Source of the DNA: an uncultured Lachnospiraceae bacterium
GTDB lineage: Bacteria; Bacillota; Clostridia; Lachnospirales; Lachnospiraceae
Length of the DNA: 64,000 bases
NCBI GenBank assembly: GCA_934292725.1
Contig: CAKQXY010000004.1
Coordinates: 1 to 64,000, forward strand
Direction: 5' to 3'
Both the position numbers and the translations under genes were made by a program. Below, in pieces: positions 61,075 through 64,000 of the stretch (positions are counted from its first letter, which is position 1; the number at the start of each line of letters is the position of its first letter). The notes under the pieces were generated by a model. The model did no database searches and was not told the DNA's origin. It saw only the letters and a list, made by a program, of their open reading frames with translations.

Positions 61075-62154
61075 TTATTTTATATTCTCGTCTGACAGTA
61101 CTGCTTCTAATGCAGCTATCAAACGATCATTTTCCTCTTGTTTTTTTACTGCAATGCGATAATACCCTGATTCAAGTCCCTTATAATTACTGCAGTCCCG
61201 AATCAGTATTTTTTTCTTTAACAGCATTTCGTATAAATTCTTCTCTGAATAAAAAAGCAAATAATCTGCCTCTCCCTGCCAGACAGTAAGACCAAGCAAA
61301 CGAAGCTTTTCTGTAAGGTATTCCCTCTGTTTTTTTACATATTCTGATGTTTTCTGTACAAACTCATCTTCCTGTAGTGCCGCTGCTCCTGCATACTGTG
61401 CTAAGAGCGATACATTCCACTCCGGAAGCTGCTTTCTCAGACATTCCACTATATTTTCAGACGATGCCAAATAGCCAAGGCGTACACCCGGTATCCCGTA
61501 GATCTTTGTAAATGCACGCACAACAATCAAATACTGTGAATGAATCGCAGTTTTAATAAGGCTTTCATTTTGACGCTTCGTAAATTCAATAAAACATTCG
61601 TCAATCACCAATGTAATTTTATGTTCACAGCAAAGAAAAACTATCTGTGATAGAAGATCAAATGAAATACATGTTCCTGTTGGATTATTTGGATTTGCAA
61701 GAAAAATCAAATCTGGCGCTTCGTGCGCTTTTATCTGTCTGATCAATTCCTGCACAAAATGCTCTGTCAGCTCAAAATTATCTTCTTTTTTCAGATAATA
61801 ATAGCGCACCTGACAGTCCTCGCATGCTGCTGAGTGCTCATAGCCTGAAAAGGACGGTGCAAGCACAAGTACAGTCTTTGGCTTTCTTGCATGGATAATC
61901 GCCACAAAAAGCTCTGATGCACCATTTCCAAATAAAAGACATTCCTGCGGCACATCAAGCTTTTTCGCCATTGCCTCGCTAAGCTTTGAGACTTTTTCAT
62001 CTGGATATTGAGTGCATAAAAAAATGGCATCGCAAAGCGCCTTTTTGACACCATCTGGCATACCAAATGGATTTATGTTTACTGAAAAATCAAGCTCTAC
62101 CTGATTACGATATACATCTCCGCCATGCAGGCTTTTTTCTGTATGCTTGTCCAC
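61075..62154 (-). CDS. cobD: Threonine-phosphate decarboxylase CobD (359 aa)
   Basis: This PLP aminotransferase-fold enzyme makes aminopropanol phosphate for the cobalamin side chain. LHGGDVY at the N-terminus is typical of CobD versus HisC. The PLP lysine is in RAFTKIYGIPGVRLGYL, and NPNNPTGTCIS and VIDECFIEF are the cofactor motifs. Context (cbiB, cobC, cobU) supports CobD over histidinol-phosphate aminotransferase. Confidence 0.9.
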   Translation of the reverse strand: MDKHTEKSLHGGDVYRNQVELDFSVNINPFGMPDGVKKALCDAIFLCTQYPDEKVSKLSEAMAKKLDVPQECLLFGNGASELFVAIIHARKPKTVLVLAPSFSGYEHSAACEDCQVRYYYLKKEDNFELTEHFVQELIRQIKAHEAPDLIFLANPNNPTGTCISFDLLSQIVFLCCEHKITLVIDECFIEFTKRQNESLIKTAIHSQYLIVVRAFTKIYGIPGVRLGYLASSENIVECLRKQLPEWNVSLLAQYAGAAALQEDEFVQKTSEYVKKQREYLTEKLRLLGLTVWQGEADYLLFYSEKNLYEMLLKKKILIRDCSNYKGLESGYYRIAVKKQEENDRLIAALEAVLSDENIK

Positions 62155-62170
62155 TTTTGCTCCCCCTTTT

Positions 62171-62210
62171 TGATACCGGATTGTTACGTGCTTTGCACTC
62201 CCGCAATCTT
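62171..62210. repeat. Family C half-element at cbiB stop
   Basis: TGATACCGGATTGTTACGTG then CTTTGCACTCCCGCAATCTT; the second part matches 9909-9928. It ends on the first base of the cbiB stop codon (62210-62212). Confidence 0.5.
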
Positions 62211-63271
62211 TATCCTGTGAATTTTAGCAATAGCATTAATACTACGCAGATTACCTCTCCAAGAATCGCAGCGGCGTACATCAGACAATTGCATCGGCAG
62301 ATATCCTCTGGCGAAACTGCTCTTTTATCATCACCAATATATGGCTTTTTAATGACTTTGCTGCCATAAATAGTGTCACCTGCCAGACGAATGCCAAGTG
62401 CACCTGCGCATGCAGATTCTGTATGGCCAGCGTTTGGACTTGCATGCTTTTTGGCATCTCTTCTCCAGATACGCCATGCGTCTTTAGCATTATATACTGC
62501 TTTTTCTTTGCCAAAAATCTTAGTCACACTAAGAAATGCGCTTCCTGCAATTAAAAGAAGTGCACTGATTCTTGCCGGAATCCAATTAACAGCATCATCT
62601 AACTTTGCTGCTGCACGGCCAAAATACAGATAACGGCTGCTTTTATAGCCTACCATTGAATCCATTGTATTGACTGCTTTATAAATCATGCCTAGCACTG
62701 GGCCTCCAAGTGCCGTGTAAAGCATGGGTGCAATCACACCATCAGATGTGCTCTCTGCCACTGTCTCTACTGCAGCACGCGCCACACCTGCCTCATCTAA
62801 GACATTTGTATCTCGTCCTACAATCATGGAAACGGCATATCGTGCGCCTAAAAGATCATTTTTTTTCAATGCGTTGTATACCTTTGTGCTCTCTTTTTGC
62901 AGACATCTTGCCGCTAAAATCTGATATGTCATAATTGCTTCTACTACAAAACCAGCAATTGGGTGAATTGCGTAGGCTCCCAAAAAGATGACTCCTGAGA
63001 CAATAGCTGTCGCTGCCAAAACGCAGATTACAAGGAGGATTCCTTTTCTGCGTTCACTTCGTATTGTTGCGTCATCTTTTATGCCTGTACCATTTTTGGC
63101 ATCGGCCTTTTTTTCTTCACCCTTATGCTTTTCTCCCATCAGCTTTTTATCAAGAAAACTAATAAGATTTCCCATAAACCGCACAGGATGCGGCATCCAG
63201 TATGGATCACCGAACAAACAATCAAGCAAAAAACCGCTGACAAATGCCAGCAAATGTAATGTTATTGTCAT
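62210..63271 (-). CDS. cbiB: Adenosylcobinamide-phosphate synthase CbiB (353 aa)
   Basis: This membrane enzyme attaches aminopropanol phosphate to adenosylcobyric acid. Motifs: FLFGDPYWMPHPVRFMG-like segment at the N-terminus, ESTSDGVIAPMLYTALGGP and YKAVNTMDSMVGYK, with HASPNAGHTESACAGALGI further on. A charged insert (about 45-70) is unusual but not disruptive. It overlaps cobC by 4 bp. Confidence 0.95.
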   Translation of the reverse strand: MTITLHLLAFVSGFLLDCLFGDPYWMPHPVRFMGNLISFLDKKLMGEKHKGEEKKADAKNGTGIKDDATIRSERRKGILLVICVLAATAIVSGVIFLGAYAIHPIAGFVVEAIMTYQILAARCLQKESTKVYNALKKNDLLGARYAVSMIVGRDTNVLDEAGVARAAVETVAESTSDGVIAPMLYTALGGPVLGMIYKAVNTMDSMVGYKSSRYLYFGRAAAKLDDAVNWIPARISALLLIAGSAFLSVTKIFGKEKAVYNAKDAWRIWRRDAKKHASPNAGHTESACAGALGIRLAGDTIYGSKVIKKPYIGDDKRAVSPEDICRCNCLMYAAAILGEVICVVLMLLLKFTG

Positions 63272-63897
63272 TTGTCTTTTTCCTCTGCCTCTTCCATTGC
63301 AATTGGTGTCAGTTTTTCTAACTGCACATTGTTATTTTTTATTGACAATTCAATTTCATAGCCCTGACCATTTTTTACCTGATAGTCATAATAATCACCA
63401 CCTGTAAGGCTGCTCATTATAGCCATGATTGTGCCGCCGTGAACAATACAGACTGCACTTTTTTGTTTATAATCTTCCATACATTCTATGCACAATTCAA
63501 GTCCTGCCATTGATCTTTTCACAAATTCATCACGGCTTTCTCCATCAGGAAACGCAGTCACACCACCGCTATCTATCCAGCGCTGATAATCAGGATCTCC
63601 ATTTAAATCCTGATAATTTTTTCCTTCAAAGCGTCCAAAATCAATTTCCTTCCATTCAGGAAGTAAAATAGCTCTTGTATCCGGGTACAAAATATCCTTT
63701 GTCTGAAGGCAGCGAAGCATTGGACTTGAGAAAATAAGAAGATTATCTTTTTCTTTTGGATATCTTCCAGCTTCATTATAAAAAATAATCTGCTCTCTTC
63801 CTTCATTTGATAATGGCTCGTTTGTATTTCCAAGATAGGCGTGACGCTTGTTGGACTTCGTGGCCCCATGGCGGAGAAGATAAAGTGTGATTGTCAT
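63268..63897 (-). CDS. cobC: Histidine phosphatase, probable alpha-ribazole phosphatase (209 aa)
   Basis: The phosphoglycerate-mutase-like motif LLRHGATKSN holds the phosphorylated histidine, and IVHGGTIMAI holds the second. Start MTITLYLLRHG at 63897 overlaps the cobU stop (ATGA). Position between cobU and cbiB supports the role of removing the 5' phosphate from alpha-ribazole phosphate, although the family is broad. Confidence 0.85.
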   Translation of the reverse strand: MTITLYLLRHGATKSNKRHAYLGNTNEPLSNEGREQIIFYNEAGRYPKEKDNLLIFSSPMLRCLQTKDILYPDTRAILLPEWKEIDFGRFEGKNYQDLNGDPDYQRWIDSGGVTAFPDGESRDEFVKRSMAGLELCIECMEDYKQKSAVCIVHGGTIMAIMSSLTGGDYYDYQVKNGQGYEIELSIKNNNVQLEKLTPIAMEEAEEKDK

Positions 63898-64000
63898 TTC
63901 AGCCGCTGTCCTAGTCCACATAATATACGTTCCACCCTTTCTGCCTGCTTTGCAAGCTCTATCATAAGCCGCCCTGTCTGCTCACGCCAGATGCGCTCCA
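63894..64000 (-). CDS. cobU: CobU C-terminal fragment (runs off the window)
   Basis: On the minus strand the last 34 codons before the TGA read ERIWREQTGRLMIELAKQAE then RVERILCGLGQRLK. This matches the C-terminus of bifunctional adenosylcobinamide kinase/guanylyltransferase (ending ...LAxxADxVxxVxCGIPxxLK). The start is beyond 64000. It overlaps cobC by 4 bp. Confidence 0.75.
   Translation of the reverse strand, partial: ERIWREQTGRLMIELAKQAERVERILCGLGQRLK

Noticed and set aside
1..64000. CRISPR array, rRNA or prophage
   Set aside because: No regularly spaced direct repeats, rRNA-like sequence or phage structural genes were seen; all repeats found are dispersed inverted elements or gene duplicates.

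Overview
The window reads as a chromosomal segment of a gut-type anaerobic Firmicute, most likely a Lachnospiraceae (Clostridia). The support is the moderately low GC, the RpoD/SigA type, small families I associate with Lachnospiraceae (DUF5721-like, DUF6171-like, a Cys/Gly-rich chorion-like microprotein), a clostridial type-2 GalT, a lysine riboswitch on dapA-dapB and a hexuronate (uxaB-uxaA-uxaC) catabolic cluster. This is inference from recognised families; no database search was possible.

Layout. 0-2.8 kb: an IS200/IS605-type element with a Y1 transposase and a divergent long TnpB-like protein, whose downstream end looks like a structured guide-RNA locus. 2.9-7.7 kb (minus): an ABC-2-like exporter module (ATPase, two lipoproteins, two membrane subunits, one exported protein). 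7.8-10.7 kb (plus): four tandem, partly near-identical HAAS/DUF1700-like membrane proteins with divergent tails, then a PadR regulator with a fifth HAAS-like protein, then tRNA-Thr(CGT). 11-15 kb: DUF5721-like gene, htpG behind a CIRCE operator, and convergent rpoD. 15-23.5 kb (minus): lipid kinase, TPR lipoprotein, galK-galT, rhaB and a PIN-like protein with a long charged tail. 23.8-27.7 kb: a metal P-type ATPase with a separate HMA chaperone behind a palindromic operator, a short serine recombinase and a Cys-rich microprotein. 27.7-33 kb (minus): dapA-dapB with lysine riboswitch, an SSB-like double-OB protein, leuC-leuD. 33-38 kb (minus): a Gld-like ABC transporter operon. 38-40.5 kb (plus): serC-serA with a structured leader.

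40.5-47 kb (minus) holds the most unusual locus: a 1760-residue ATPase with a C-terminal P-loop domain, followed 12 bp later by a 351-residue protein ending in an RNTLAH (Rx4H) HEPN-type motif. It has its own promoter and is flanked by housekeeping genes; I do not recognise it as a described system. 47-53.5 kb: CNNM/CorC-type transporter, uxaB-uxaA-uxaC, DUF6171-like protein. 53.6-58.4 kb: a SWIM-SNF2 helicase translationally coupled to a pRiA4b ORF-3-like protein. 58.6-64 kb: metA, a MATE exporter and the end of a cobalamin operon (cobU fragment, cobC, cbiB, cobD) joined by 4-bp ATGA overlaps at its first two junctions.

Across the window there are at least three families of small (about 35-210 bp) inverted-repeat-bounded, hairpin-rich elements. 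Family A (GTTACAGTTCA ends) and family B (GTAACTATTCAG ends) look like MITEs. Family C (ends resembling GACCCTGGTATCATA) repeatedly sits exactly at stop codons of minus-strand genes. No CRISPR array, rRNA or prophage was seen.
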